A DNA stretch of 64,000 bases, from positions 444,693-508,692 of the forward strand of contig NZ_WTUW01000002.1 in NCBI RefSeq assembly GCF_009882915.1, written 5' to 3'. The notes under the pieces are model-generated. The model was given only the letters and a program-made list of their open reading frames with translations. It was not told the origin of the DNA and did no database searches. The stretch comes from Sneathiella litorea. GTDB taxonomy: Bacteria; Pseudomonadota; Alphaproteobacteria; Sneathiellales; Sneathiellaceae. A program made the translations under genes and the position numbers. This document shows, piece by piece, positions 1 to 8,199 of the stretch (position 1 is the first letter of the stretch; the number at the start of each line of letters is the position of its first letter).

Positions 1-101
1 GCGTATGTGCCAAAGATCATCTTTGTCTCTGCTTGCGCAGATGAAGTTGCCAGACCCAGCGCGAGTGCAAAAGTCGTCAGCATCGTGTTTCTTATTTTCA
101 T
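1..101 (-). CDS. dctP: TRAP transporter substrate-binding protein DctP (5' part only)
   Basis: Only the first 33 codons lie in the window; the gene runs off the left edge. The translation has a short basic start, a hydrophobic core and an Ala-rich cleavage region ending in SSAQA, which is a classical Sec signal peptide. It continues with ETKMIFGTY, the typical first strand of periplasmic DctP-type solute receptors. A GGGAG ribosome site precedes the ATG. It lies directly downstream of dctM and dctQ on the same strand, so the receptor is the last gene of this TRAP operon. The substrate cannot be told. The family call rests on the signal peptide and on context. Confidence 0.75.
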   Translation of the reverse strand, partial: MKIRNTMLTTFALALGLATSSAQAETKMIFGTY

Positions 102-170
102 GATTTACTCCCAATTATAGTTTTTAATGGACGCATGGTTTTTCGTTACTTTTTCTAAGTTTTGCCGAAC

Positions 171-1481
171 TCAACTCGTCATCATGTTGGGCAGGGCGAG
201 AATGAGCTCTGGAAAGGCGATCAAAAGGGCCATGATGACGACTTCAGCCGCCAGGAACCAGGATATGCCCTTAAATATCGTTCCAAGTCTCACTTCCTTT
301 CCGACAACACGGCTCATCACAAAGACATTCATTCCGACCGGAGGCGTCAAAAGTCCAATTTCCAGCATCTTGACCAGGATCACACCCGCCCAGATCTCGT
401 TAATACCGGCGGATGCAAAAATCGGCAGCAGAATTGGCAGTGTCAGCAACATGATCCCCAGCGTGTCGAGAAACGCGCCAAGGATTAGATAGAGAACGCA
501 ACAAATGAGGATGATGAGGATCGGGTTTGTCGTCAGGCCGGTTATGTGGTCTGACAGAAATGCCGGCAAGCCGGTGAGCGCGAGATACTGCGATAGCAGC
601 GAGGCACCAATGGCGATCAGGAAAAGAGCGCCCGATGTCGTCGCCGTTTCGATCGCTGCTTCACGTAGTTCTGACATCCGGAAGGATCGTTGTGACCAGG
701 CGACCAACCCGGTTGCAATTGCGCCCACGGCTCCCGCCTCGGTGGCCGTCGCAATGCCGCCATAAATGGCTCCGACCATGGCTACTGCGATCACGGCAAC
801 CGGCCACACCCGCTTCAGGCTGCTAAACTTGTCACTTAGTGTTACACCGCTCAGGTCAGAACGTGGCGCCAGTTTAGGAGAAATAGTACAGCGGGTGAAA
901 ATCATGACGGCATAGACCACCGTCGTCAGCAACCCCGGTACGACGCCCGCTATCAGCATCTTACTGACGGAAACTTCCGCAAAAAGTGCATAGATGACCA
1001 TGATGATGCTCGGTGGAATCAACGCCCCGACGGTCCCGACAGCGGCGGCGCAACCTGTGGCCAATCCCTTGTCATAGCCCTGCCGCAGCATTTCTGGCAC
1101 GGCAATCCGGCCCATGGCGGCGGTGGTTGCAAGGCTCGACCCACAGATAGCGGCAAATCCTGCTCCGGCAAAACTTGTGGCGATTGCCAACCCACCAGGT
1201 AATCGACCAAACCATAATCGCATGGATTTATAGAGTTCCGTCGTTATCCCTGCACGCGAAGCAACTGCACTCATCAAGATGAACATGGGTACTGCCGAGA
1301 ATGTCCAATGAGAGACAAAGTCTACCGGTATCGACCGCAAGGCTCCCATAGAAGGCCCGAAACCCCGCAAGTACCACAATCCGCCAAAGGCGACGCTCAG
1401 CAATGCAATTCCAATAGGTACGCGAATACCCAACATCACCACAAGGATGACCATACTTATAATGCCGGCTTCTACGCTCAT
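171..1481 (-). CDS. dctM: TRAP transporter large permease DctM
   Basis: A 436-aa, very hydrophobic protein with the length and pattern of the DctM (12-helix) subunit that carries Na+-coupled solute import in tripartite periplasmic transporters. Family features seen include the N-terminal VVMLGIRVPIGIALLSVAFGG, the Ala/Gly-rich FAAICGSSLATTAAMGRIA segment, the helix with LIPPSIIMVIYA, and the C-terminal LLTPPVGMNVFVM. The ATG is preceded by GAGGAGGG. It overlaps the dctQ stop by 4 bases, so the two are translationally coupled. The truncated DctP gene follows 69 bases downstream. The substrate is unknown. The divergent IclR gene is the likely regulator (inference). Confidence 0.95.
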   Translation of the reverse strand: MSVEAGIISMVILVVMLGIRVPIGIALLSVAFGGLWYLRGFGPSMGALRSIPVDFVSHWTFSAVPMFILMSAVASRAGITTELYKSMRLWFGRLPGGLAIATSFAGAGFAAICGSSLATTAAMGRIAVPEMLRQGYDKGLATGCAAAVGTVGALIPPSIIMVIYALFAEVSVSKMLIAGVVPGLLTTVVYAVMIFTRCTISPKLAPRSDLSGVTLSDKFSSLKRVWPVAVIAVAMVGAIYGGIATATEAGAVGAIATGLVAWSQRSFRMSELREAAIETATTSGALFLIAIGASLLSQYLALTGLPAFLSDHITGLTTNPILIILICCVLYLILGAFLDTLGIMLLTLPILLPIFASAGINEIWAGVILVKMLEIGLLTPPVGMNVFVMSRVVGKEVRLGTIFKGISWFLAAEVVIMALLIAFPELILALPNMMTS

Positions 1482-2020
1482 ACCCCACCCTCCTCAGTCA
1501 AAGCCGATGCTTCATCGTCTTTAACCTGGTCATCAAAATCCTTTCCTGGTTGCAGGAGCTGCACGACCAGAACGCAGAGCATTGCGACAACGCCGAGGAA
1601 GGCAATCCAGCGCGCGGGCCAGACAGGAATATCCATCGTTCCGGTTTCAACCAATTCGCCAAGGCCCATCTGACGTATCGCCATATCCATAAGGGCCCAG
1701 GCAAAGTAACTCAGAACAATTAGTGTCAGGAGGTTGGCAATCACACGGAATACCCTATTGGCCCACTCCGGCAGCACCGCAAGAAGGATATCAACTGAAA
1801 CATGTTCTCCTTTTCGCTGGACATAGGCCCACGGAACGAAGGCGACGATCACCATATAAAAATGAGATACAATTTCGACAGTTCCGTCCAATGTTGCGGA
1901 AAACAGGCCTCGCACGACAATCCCGGCAGCGACATGAAGGCACATTAGGATGACAGTGAAGGCTGCAAACCAGATTGTTGTTTGCGCCAAGGCGTCGGAC
2001 AACTTGTTAAGAGCGCGCAT
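1478..2020 (-). CDS. dctQ: TRAP transporter small permease DctQ
   Basis: A four-helix membrane protein of about 180 aa, the DctQ partner of DctM. The start at 2020 (MRALNKLSD) is chosen over an upstream ATG at 2047 because AGAAGG lies just upstream and family members begin close to the first helix. DctQ hallmarks visible are an EIVSHFYMVIVAFVPWAYVQ segment followed by a polar GEHVSVDILL loop. Its stop overlaps the dctM start by 4 bases. It is the first gene of the operon reading leftward. Confidence 0.93.
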   Translation of the reverse strand: MRALNKLSDALAQTTIWFAAFTVILMCLHVAAGIVVRGLFSATLDGTVEIVSHFYMVIVAFVPWAYVQRKGEHVSVDILLAVLPEWANRVFRVIANLLTLIVLSYFAWALMDMAIRQMGLGELVETGTMDIPVWPARWIAFLGVVAMLCVLVVQLLQPGKDFDDQVKDDEASALTEEGGV

Positions 2021-2380
2021 CACACACACCTTCTGTCGAGCTGTCACCTGTAACTGTCACGCCCGTCATCTGCCCCTTAGACCTAAGCAGGACGGTTGTT
2101 TTTTTAGCCGTTATTTCGCCGCGACCTCTCCCCTCTTGAGGATGCGACTCAAACACTGATATCGACCTATGAAGTATCGGATACGGCGTCATAATGTAGG
2201 ATCGAGAAAGTTCGATTTTTCTTTGCATTATTTTATGTCTCAGGGTTTTATTCACGACCGCAAATTAACCCGTTGTTTGATTTTTATCCCTGTTTAATCA
2301 CGAACATCACATCGAGCCTACTTGCGGTCAAGTTTTTTTTATTGTATGACTATTCCATATAGTGGAGTTTTTATAAAGAC
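2021..2380. promoter_or_regulatory. Divergent intergenic region between dctQ and the IclR gene
   Basis: About 360 bases with no convincing gene. It must hold the promoters of the leftward TRAP operon and the rightward IclR gene. The stretch near 2340-2370 is AT-rich and contains an imperfect palindrome (ACTATTCCATATAGTGGAGT) just before the IclR start, a possible IclR operator. The operator is inference; only the imperfect symmetry is seen. Confidence 0.4.
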
Positions 2381-3235
2381 TTGAAAATGAACAATAAAAA
2401 CACTGTTGAGGGAGCCCAAGTCGTCGCAAGAGCTGGTCAACTCCTGAAGTTGGTCGCCCGCGATGGAGGCCGAGGAGCGCGACTCTTGGATTTAGCACGG
2501 GCGGCCGAATTACCCCAGTCAACAACACGGCGTCTCTTGAAAGCCCTAGTGGAAGAGAGGCTGTTGGAGCAGTCATTACCAGGGCGACGTTACTTTATCG
2601 GGCCACTCGCGTTTGAGCTTGGGTTAGCGCGGCACTCTAGGCCTATTGTAACGGAAGAATTTAGAATAATGATGGCGGGCATTGCGAACCAGGCAGACGG
2701 CGCAGTTTGCCTTCAGGCTCTTGTCGGGGACGATGTTCTTTGCCTTCATCGCGCAGATCCGGACACCAAGCCTGGCTGTAATAGTATTCGCCCAGGCGAC
2801 CGCCGCCCCCTTGGTGGAGGAGCCGGGCCATTAGCCATTTTGGCCAAACTTAGTAATTTGGAAATAGACCAAACACTGGAGAAAACCAGCTCGGAGCTTT
2901 ATTTTACTCTAGAAAGCGATCTGCGGGATACATATTCTGGAATTACAAATACCCGTAATCAGGGTTTTGCGGTATGCCGAGAAATGTTCGACCGCTCCTT
3001 GACGGGTGTCGGTATTGCCTTCAGCCCACAGCAACATCCGGGGGCAACTCTTTTAAGCATCAGTATTCTTGTCGACGAAATTAATGAGGCCCGAATTGAA
3101 ACCCTTGCGAACCTGCTCAAGCGCAAGATTAAAACCACCAATGCCTCGGGATTCCAGTGCCTGGCTAATAGCGATAATAACTTTCATCATAATTTTGAGT
3201 TACATACCGGACCAAATACAGGCTTATCTAACTAA
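2381..3235 (+). CDS. IclR family transcriptional regulator
   Basis: A 284-aa protein with an N-terminal winged helix-turn-helix (about residues 10-75, including LLDLARAAELPQSTTRRLLK) and a C-terminal IclR effector domain with the usual VCLQALVGDDVLCLHR and RRPLGGGAGPLAILA segments. IclR proteins bind small organic acids and usually control adjacent catabolic or uptake genes. It is divergent from a TRAP operon, its likely target. A TTG at 2381 and an ATG at 2387 are both possible; GGAG at 2364 sits nearer the TTG. Its 3' end overlaps the convergent TetR gene by 8 bases. Confidence 0.93.
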   Translation: MKMNNKNTVEGAQVVARAGQLLKLVARDGGRGARLLDLARAAELPQSTTRRLLKALVEERLLEQSLPGRRYFIGPLAFELGLARHSRPIVTEEFRIMMAGIANQADGAVCLQALVGDDVLCLHRADPDTKPGCNSIRPGDRRPLGGGAGPLAILAKLSNLEIDQTLEKTSSELYFTLESDLRDTYSGITNTRNQGFAVCREMFDRSLTGVGIAFSPQQHPGATLLSISILVDEINEARIETLANLLKRKIKTTNASGFQCLANSDNNFHHNFELHTGPNTGLSN

Positions 3236-3827
3236 TAAAAATTTTCTCTACCATACCAAGATATGTATCACGTACATTTTGCGGTACCCCCTTCGCTTTC
3301 TCATTGCTTAGAATATACCTTCGCAACAGAAATTGCTTTGCACCCATGAGAGAATAAGCGATCGCCTCAAAATTTTGCTCTTCTAAATTCGGGAACTCCC
3401 CTCGCGCCTTGCACGCATACATCAAGCGTATATAAGATTCGGCCATGCTTTCCATATAGGCATCATAGACTTTTGGGACAAAAAACGGAGCTTCGGCAAA
3501 AACCCGCTGCTTACCTGACGTTGCGGAAGTTTGCTCAAACAATACATCGAAGCTTACGGTTTCGTGCTCCAGGAATGTTCTTGCCTTACCGCTTTTCTCT
3601 CGGATAGCCGCACGCAGTGTTTCACTGACCATCGGTAACAACTGATGGAGTAAATCATGATGACTGCGAAAATAGAGATAAATAGACCCATAGGGAACAC
3701 CGGCCTCTTCCGCAATTCGCGCCATTGAGGCTTTTGCATAGCCATGGCGTCCAACAACCTTGATCGCTGAGTTGATAATATGGATGCGGAGTTGCTCACG
3801 CCTTGTCCGCATGCGCTCTGCTTTCAT
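3228..3827 (-). CDS. TetR family transcriptional regulator
   Basis: A 199-aa protein with a TetR N-terminal helix-turn-helix (MARIAEEAGVPYGSIYLYF, about residues 35-55) and a helical C-terminal ligand domain. The ATG at 3827 follows GGGGAGG. Just upstream lies a 33-base palindrome that very likely is its own operator. It is convergent with the IclR gene, and the MgtE operon ends upstream on the same strand. The target genes beyond autoregulation are unknown. Confidence 0.92.
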   Translation of the reverse strand: MKAERMRTRREQLRIHIINSAIKVVGRHGYAKASMARIAEEAGVPYGSIYLYFRSHHDLLHQLLPMVSETLRAAIREKSGKARTFLEHETVSFDVLFEQTSATSGKQRVFAEAPFFVPKVYDAYMESMAESYIRLMYACKARGEFPNLEEQNFEAIAYSLMGAKQFLLRRYILSNEKAKGVPQNVRDTYLGMVEKIFIS

Positions 3828-3847
3828 CAAACCTCCCCTTTTAGGCT

Positions 3848-3880
3848 TACTTGACTAAATAAAACCTATTCAGTCAAGTA
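3848..3880. promoter_or_regulatory. Palindromic TetR-type operator
   Basis: Two 13-base arms, TACTTGACTAAAT and ATTCAGTCAAGTA, form an inverted repeat with one mismatch around a 7-base spacer. The site begins about 20 bases upstream of the TetR start codon, where a self-repressing TetR protein would bind. The arms contain TTGACT, close to a -35 box. The symmetry is seen directly; the role is inferred. Confidence 0.7.
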
Positions 3881-3948
3881 GTCAGCCACGTAGGTTTCAT
3901 GAAACGGAAATGACATTGGTTCTAGCACTCAGTAGACAGGACTTCTTG

Positions 3949-5256
3949 TCAAAGCATTGATGACAACAAGGTCGCAATACCAAGGAAGGAAAAGAACCCC
4001 GCAATGTCCGTGACGGTTGTCAGAACAATTGATGAGGCGACCGCCGGATCCTGGCCCAGCTTGGTCAAGACAATCGGAACAACAGCGCCGGCGAAACCAG
4101 CCGCGACCATTGCCAGGACCATGGACAGCATAATGACCAAAACCAGTCCCAATGATCCACTCCAGAAGAACACGCCAACACCGCATGTGACTGCCACCGC
4201 CAATCCATTTACAAGGCCGACGTTTAATTCCTTAAACATAACCTGAAAGCCCTGCCGCGTAGAAATCTCCCGCAAAGCCAAACCGCGCATGGTGACCGCC
4301 AGGGCCTGTGCACCGGCGTTCCCTGATTGGCCAGCGACGACCGGAAGTAGAACCGCCAGAGCCGTGAACTGGGCGATTGTGTTTTCAAACAAGCCAACAA
4401 CGGCGGCAGCCATAAACGCGGTCAGAAGATTGATCTGCAACCAGGGCAACCGTCGCCGTACAGCAAAAAGCGGCTTGGATAGCGCCCTCTCATCCTTACT
4501 TGCGCCAACCATTGTCAAGATGTCCGCGGCGGCATCCGACTGAATAGTCTCAACCAGGGCAGCATGCTGTATCACACCGATCAATACGCCTTTCAAATCA
4601 ACAACAGGCAGGTCCGCCAGCCGATCGCGCTCCAGCAACTCGACAACCTCATCCTGTGATGACAGCGGATTAACATAGGCGGTCACTGGCTGGGCCAAGT
4701 CTTTTAACCGGTCGTCCGGATCGGCGACCGCGATGTCCTGAATAGAAACCTTCTCTGTAAGACGGTTTTCGTCGTCAACCAGGAAAAGGCTTCGAGCATT
4801 TCTCGTTCGAAGCTCCCGCAGCTGATTAATGGCCTCCGAGACGGTTGTCGTCATTCTGAAGGTTGCGTCAACAGGGTTCATCAACCGCCCTGCACTCTGG
4901 TCCGGATAGCTCATCAGTTTTTTAAGATCTGAGGCTATTTTGGTGTCCATTTGCGACAAATACCGATCTCTGTCGGATTCAGGCAGTGACGCAAGCAGAA
5001 GAGCGGCTTCATTAGGCAAAAGTTCAGACAACAGCTCCGTGGCACGTTTATCAGAAAGCTTGCAAAGTAATCGCGTCGCAATCGGTGTCATCAATCGCCG
5101 CCAAACCGGAACCAGGACTTCTACGCGCTGACGCGTTAGAGCAATTGCAGCCTGCTCCGGCGGAATGGATTCAAGAAGTCGGGCCGCGTCCCAGGGGTGA
5201 TCCAATAGAAAGCGGCGCTCCAACGGTCCGGTGGCAGCATCAATATTACCTGTCAT
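3949..5256 (-). CDS. mgtE: MgtE family magnesium channel/transporter
   Basis: A 435-aa protein with the full MgtE order: an N-terminal helical superhelix domain (about 1-110, with ELLPNEAALLLASLP), two CBS domains (about 110-235, SLFLVDDENRLTEKV and ADLPVVDLKGVLIGVIQ) and a five-helix membrane domain. The pore signature LPVVAGQSGNAGAQALAV is intact. MgtE imports Mg2+, and the cytoplasmic domains close the pore when Mg2+ is plentiful. The start at 5256 has AGGAGA at good spacing and overlaps the upstream gene by 11 bases. It is the last of three overlapping genes with an MscS-like channel and a truncated MgtE paralogue. Confidence 0.93.
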   Translation of the reverse strand: MTGNIDAATGPLERRFLLDHPWDAARLLESIPPEQAAIALTRQRVEVLVPVWRRLMTPIATRLLCKLSDKRATELLSELLPNEAALLLASLPESDRDRYLSQMDTKIASDLKKLMSYPDQSAGRLMNPVDATFRMTTTVSEAINQLRELRTRNARSLFLVDDENRLTEKVSIQDIAVADPDDRLKDLAQPVTAYVNPLSSQDEVVELLERDRLADLPVVDLKGVLIGVIQHAALVETIQSDAAADILTMVGASKDERALSKPLFAVRRRLPWLQINLLTAFMAAAVVGLFENTIAQFTALAVLLPVVAGQSGNAGAQALAVTMRGLALREISTRQGFQVMFKELNVGLVNGLAVAVTCGVGVFFWSGSLGLVLVIMLSMVLAMVAAGFAGAVVPIVLTKLGQDPAVASSIVLTTVTDIAGFFSFLGIATLLSSML

Positions 5257-6106
5257 GACTGGTCTCCTGATTAGTTTTGGCGACCCGAATATCGACAGAG
5301 TGTAATAGCAACTCGAACAAGCCAACAAATGCGACAAAACAACCACTTATGAGATGAGTTGGAATTGAGTCTGATCTCAGACTGCCCGAATGCCGTTGCG
5401 CAGCCGCAATGCCCTGACGAGCCAAACGACGCGACAAAGTACCGAGAAAATTTCCTTTACGACCAACCACCGCAAGATTCTCATAGTCATCCCAAAGGGG
5501 CAAATCAATGACAGATGCAAGCGTCGCTCGATTTGATAATGTTGGCGTCTTCTTTGTTACTAAATCTTGTAGAACCGCCTTGCTGTCAGTTTGTATGAGA
5601 CTGGATATCCGGATAGCGCCGACGAACCGGCCAGCATCATCAACGATAAACAGCTCATCCCCTTCTGGGCGTTTTTTCCGTTTCGCATATTTCAGTGCAT
5701 CCGCAACTGTATGCGATTGTGGCAACGGCGATATGCGCTGATCCATCCAGGCGCCAACAGAATTGCGCGGATGATAAAGTGATTTTTTGAAAGCTCTCGC
5801 CATGTCTTCTGGTAAGGCATCCATGATTGAGGTGCGATTTTCATCATTTACCATTCGCAAAATACTCGCTGCATCGAGGAACGACATGTTCCGCAGAATA
5901 AGAGCAATTCGCCCCACTTCTAGCTGCAGAAGGCACTGCGCGGATGCGAATGGCGTCATGCGGCTGAGTGCCAGGGCACTTGCATAACCGGGCAGGACAC
6001 CAATCAGCGCAGCGGCATCCTCTGTCGCCAGATTTTCCAAGACCCGCGCGGCAGTACTCGGGTTCCGTTCGATAAACGCAACACTTAAGGGGGGGGCATT
6101 AGACAT
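5246..6106 (-). CDS. MgtE-like N/CBS domain protein with one C-terminal membrane helix
   Basis: A 286-aa protein resembling the cytoplasmic half of MgtE: a helical N domain (about 1-110, ARVLENLATEDAAALIGVLP) and a CBS-like pair (about 120-235, ELFIVDDAGRFVGAIRISSL and NLAVVGRKGNFLGTLSR). After these comes a single hydrophobic stretch (about 253-270, LISGCFVAFVGLFELLLHSV), not the five-helix pore. That helix resembles the first pore helix of the neighbouring MgtE. The pore signature is absent, so it cannot be a channel alone. Overlap with genes on both sides suggests co-translation and perhaps a regulatory heteromer with MgtE (inference). A run of eight C residues lies in codons 4-6. Confidence 0.85.
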   Translation of the reverse strand: MSNAPPLSVAFIERNPSTAARVLENLATEDAAALIGVLPGYASALALSRMTPFASAQCLLQLEVGRIALILRNMSFLDAASILRMVNDENRTSIMDALPEDMARAFKKSLYHPRNSVGAWMDQRISPLPQSHTVADALKYAKRKKRPEGDELFIVDDAGRFVGAIRISSLIQTDSKAVLQDLVTKKTPTLSNRATLASVIDLPLWDDYENLAVVGRKGNFLGTLSRRLARQGIAAAQRHSGSLRSDSIPTHLISGCFVAFVGLFELLLHSVDIRVAKTNQETSHDR

Positions 6107-6938
6107 TGGTTAGATCTCCCCCCTTCAGTGTAATATTTTTATGGAAATAGACTTCTCCGGGGACTGTCGATCGACCATTTGGCGTATCCAGGACAACCCC
6201 AGTCGCGGTAAACTCCAACACTTCTCCTTCATCCTCCCCAATGGTCAAGACCTGACCGGGCGAATAATGGAGCTGCAGGTAATGGGCCCCAATCAGATTT
6301 GCTGCCAACGGGCGTGCGCCAAGACCAAACGCGAGAGCCATACCACCCATAATAGCTCCGGTGACAATCGCTATGATGACGATCAGGAATGTAACGTCGA
6401 TACCAACTTGCTCGATACCAATAATTACCGCGGTAAAAAATGTGGCCCATTGCGCAAAAGCGCCAATCAATTCTGCCTGACTGATTGTCATTGAAGATAA
6501 TGTTGACGCGACCAGATCGCGTATCGCTGCACCGAGCAGATATCCAACGATAATAATCAACACACTGCCCAGTATTCTCGGCAAATATCCGAAAATGGCC
6601 GACATCCAAGACGAGAATGTTTCAAACGCGGCGACATCTGCGGCGAGAGTGACGGCAAAAACGATAGTCAACCAATAGACCGCATTTCCAATTATCTGTG
6701 CTGATCTAGAGGACAAGCGAAACTTGGCCAGCCTACCCGTCGGCATTACTGTCTCGAACAAACGGTTTAGTCCGTCGCTTAACCGTACTGCTGTCGCACG
6801 TAAAGCCCGGGCGACTAACCAGCCCACAACAAGAATAATGACGGCACCTAAAATCCCCGGCAAGGCGCTAATTAAATCCGACAGCAACTCCATACTGACA
6901 GCCTTGACGTTCGCGAGCCAAATCGATGCGTCTTCCAT
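6099..6938 (-). CDS. MscS-like membrane channel protein (conserved TM-helix repeat family)
   Basis: A 279-aa protein with about five hydrophobic segments, including two copies of the repeat seen in MscS-related proteins (ILGAVIILVVGWLVARALRA near the N-terminus and LGSVLIIIVGYLLGAAIRD at about 130). A Gly/Ala-rich helix follows (GAIMGGMALAFGLGARPLA), then a short beta domain (GQVLTIGEDEGEVLEFTATG). It is shorter than classical MscS at the C-terminus. Ribosome spacing favours the ATG at 6938 over 6944, since AAGGAGG lies 8 bases upstream of it. Its last 8 bases overlap the MgtE-like gene. It may pass ions or osmolytes, or be a subunit of the Mg2+ system (inference). Confidence 0.85.
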   Translation of the reverse strand: MEDASIWLANVKAVSMELLSDLISALPGILGAVIILVVGWLVARALRATAVRLSDGLNRLFETVMPTGRLAKFRLSSRSAQIIGNAVYWLTIVFAVTLAADVAAFETFSSWMSAIFGYLPRILGSVLIIIVGYLLGAAIRDLVASTLSSMTISQAELIGAFAQWATFFTAVIIGIEQVGIDVTFLIVIIAIVTGAIMGGMALAFGLGARPLAANLIGAHYLQLHYSPGQVLTIGEDEGEVLEFTATGVVLDTPNGRSTVPGEVYFHKNITLKGGDLTNV

Positions 6939-6967
6939 TTGCATATCCTCCTTTAAGGGGCGAGCGA

Positions 6968-7195
6968 TCAGTTTCCAGAACAGTTCCTATTGTATCGGCA
7001 GGCATATTGATATGTATCGATAACACCCTTGGTGAATAGAGTGAGACGAGCCGTCTTTTTGCCGGGAGGCGTTCTTGGTTCAACACGAAAGGTTCGTACA
7101 GAGACCAACGCGGATTTAGCAGCCACAAAGAAGCCATTGGCAACAAGCGAAGCGACGATAGCAACTACAAGGCAAGAAATGAAATTCAATTCCAA
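6968..7195 (-). pseudogene. Truncated CNNM/CorC-like (DUF21) fragment
   Basis: A 75-codon frame whose translation matches the start of DUF21/CNNM membrane proteins: a hydrophobic helix with NGFFVAAKSALVSVRTFRVE, then PPGKKTARLTL, as in the usual FVAAEFALVSVRR...G..RAR.AL. After this the similarity fades and the frame stops; a full protein would be about 300-430 aa. The start would be a TTG. CNNM/CorC proteins act in Mg2+/Co2+ efflux, which fits the MgtE neighbours. I read it as a decayed remnant. It could instead be a small expressed membrane peptide. Confidence 0.5.
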
Positions 7196-7335
7196 ATCCC
7201 TAATATATAAATTTGATTACTATATAAATAAATATTATTTGCATATAAGGAAAGAAAATTTTGTATTTTGCTATTTTATGCGTATGCTGGCTACCTAATT
7301 TTCACAAAGAAGTGATACAATCAGGAGAAGGTTAG
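7196..7335 (+). promoter_or_regulatory. AT-rich promoter region of the RimK cluster
   Basis: A strongly AT-rich stretch with no open frame of note. It ends in the AGGAGAAGG ribosome site (7323-7331) of the next gene. It presumably holds the promoter of the four-gene rightward cluster. No exact -35/-10 pair is claimed. Confidence 0.4.
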
Positions 7336-7716
7336 GTGTCGGGTAGTTTGGATTATTCAAATGCGGATGTTGTTGATCGCCTGGTCTCACTTTATGATCA
7401 TTCGTTCGGCGGAAAACCACGGGGCCGTTATCGCATTTCAATGAAATTGATGTGTCGAATTGTCAACCAACGGCGACTATGGCCCGAGCAAGTCGAGGCC
7501 ATTCGGCGTGGCTTGTATGAGACCGGGCATATTTTAATCGACCTCGGAACCTATTTTGTTGTTGTTAACCAGCAAACCTTTTCCAGTTACCGGCGCTTGA
7601 ACGAGGCCAGCATAGCGACCCTTGAGGATGCGCTTGCGGCGGAAATATCCACCGAGATTGAGGAGGATACGCCCAGCAAATCCGAGGATCAAGGTCAGGT
7701 CGCTTCCAGTGGTTAG
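7336..7716 (+). CDS. Conserved-looking hypothetical protein heading the RimK cluster
   Basis: A 126-aa soluble protein with a GTG start and a strong AGGAGAAGG site. I do not recognise the family. The first about 95 residues look folded and basic (KPRGRYRISMKLMCRIV, then LWPEQVEAIRRGLYETGHIL), resembling a small nucleic-acid- or protein-binding module, while the tail is acidic (ISTEIEEDTPSKSEDQ). Its stop codon overlaps the GTG start of the zinc-protease gene, so it is part of the operon. A role as adaptor or regulator of the ligase/hydrolase pair is only inference. Confidence 0.75.
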   Translation: MSGSLDYSNADVVDRLVSLYDHSFGGKPRGRYRISMKLMCRIVNQRRLWPEQVEAIRRGLYETGHILIDLGTYFVVVNQQTFSSYRRLNEASIATLEDALAAEISTEIEEDTPSKSEDQGQVASSG

Positions 7717-8170
7717 TACAAAGTCCCCGAAAGAGAAAGTGGTTGTCGGATGGCGTGAGTGGGTTACTTTTCCGGGCCTTCTCGAAGAACCTGTCAAGGC
7801 AAAGATTGATAGTGGAGCGAGGACATCGGCGATTCACGCCGTTGATATCCAGACCTTCACAGAGCGCGGTGCGCCCCATGTTTCGTTTATCCTCTATCCG
7901 CTGCAAAGACGACTAAAGCCAGCGATTAAATGTGTAGCAGAGATTTGTGACGAGCGTGAAATAACGAGTTCCACCGGACACCGCCATGCCCGGTATGTCA
8001 TTGAGGTTGAGGCGCGTCTGGGAAACGTGACTTGGCCAATAGAATTGACCCTCGCAGACCGGGCCCCCATGGGTTTTCGCTTGCTGCTTGGACGCCAGGC
8101 CTTAAAGGGCGGTTTCTTGATCAACCCAAACCGTTCCTTCATCGCCAGCAAAAGAATTGTAAAAAATTAA
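7709..8170 (+). CDS. Retropepsin-like putative ATP-dependent zinc protease (RimK-associated, DUF785)
   Basis: A 153-aa protein of the DUF785/Zn_protease family, often annotated RimK/LysX family or RimB. The retropepsin-like active motif KIDSGARTSAIHA is clear at about residue 30, and the C-terminal LLLGRQALKGGFLINPNRSF is typical. I place the start at the GTG at 7709, which overlaps the previous stop codon; an upstream ATG at 7622 lies inside the preceding gene. In pseudomonads the homologue works with RimK in glutamate tailing of ribosomal protein S6. RimK follows 29 bases downstream here. Confidence 0.85.
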   Translation: MVSTKSPKEKVVVGWREWVTFPGLLEEPVKAKIDSGARTSAIHAVDIQTFTERGAPHVSFILYPLQRRLKPAIKCVAEICDEREITSSTGHRHARYVIEVEARLGNVTWPIELTLADRAPMGFRLLLGRQALKGGFLINPNRSFIASKRIVKN

Positions 8171-8199
8171 ACCAGATCCCCTAACGAAAGGTGAGTTCC

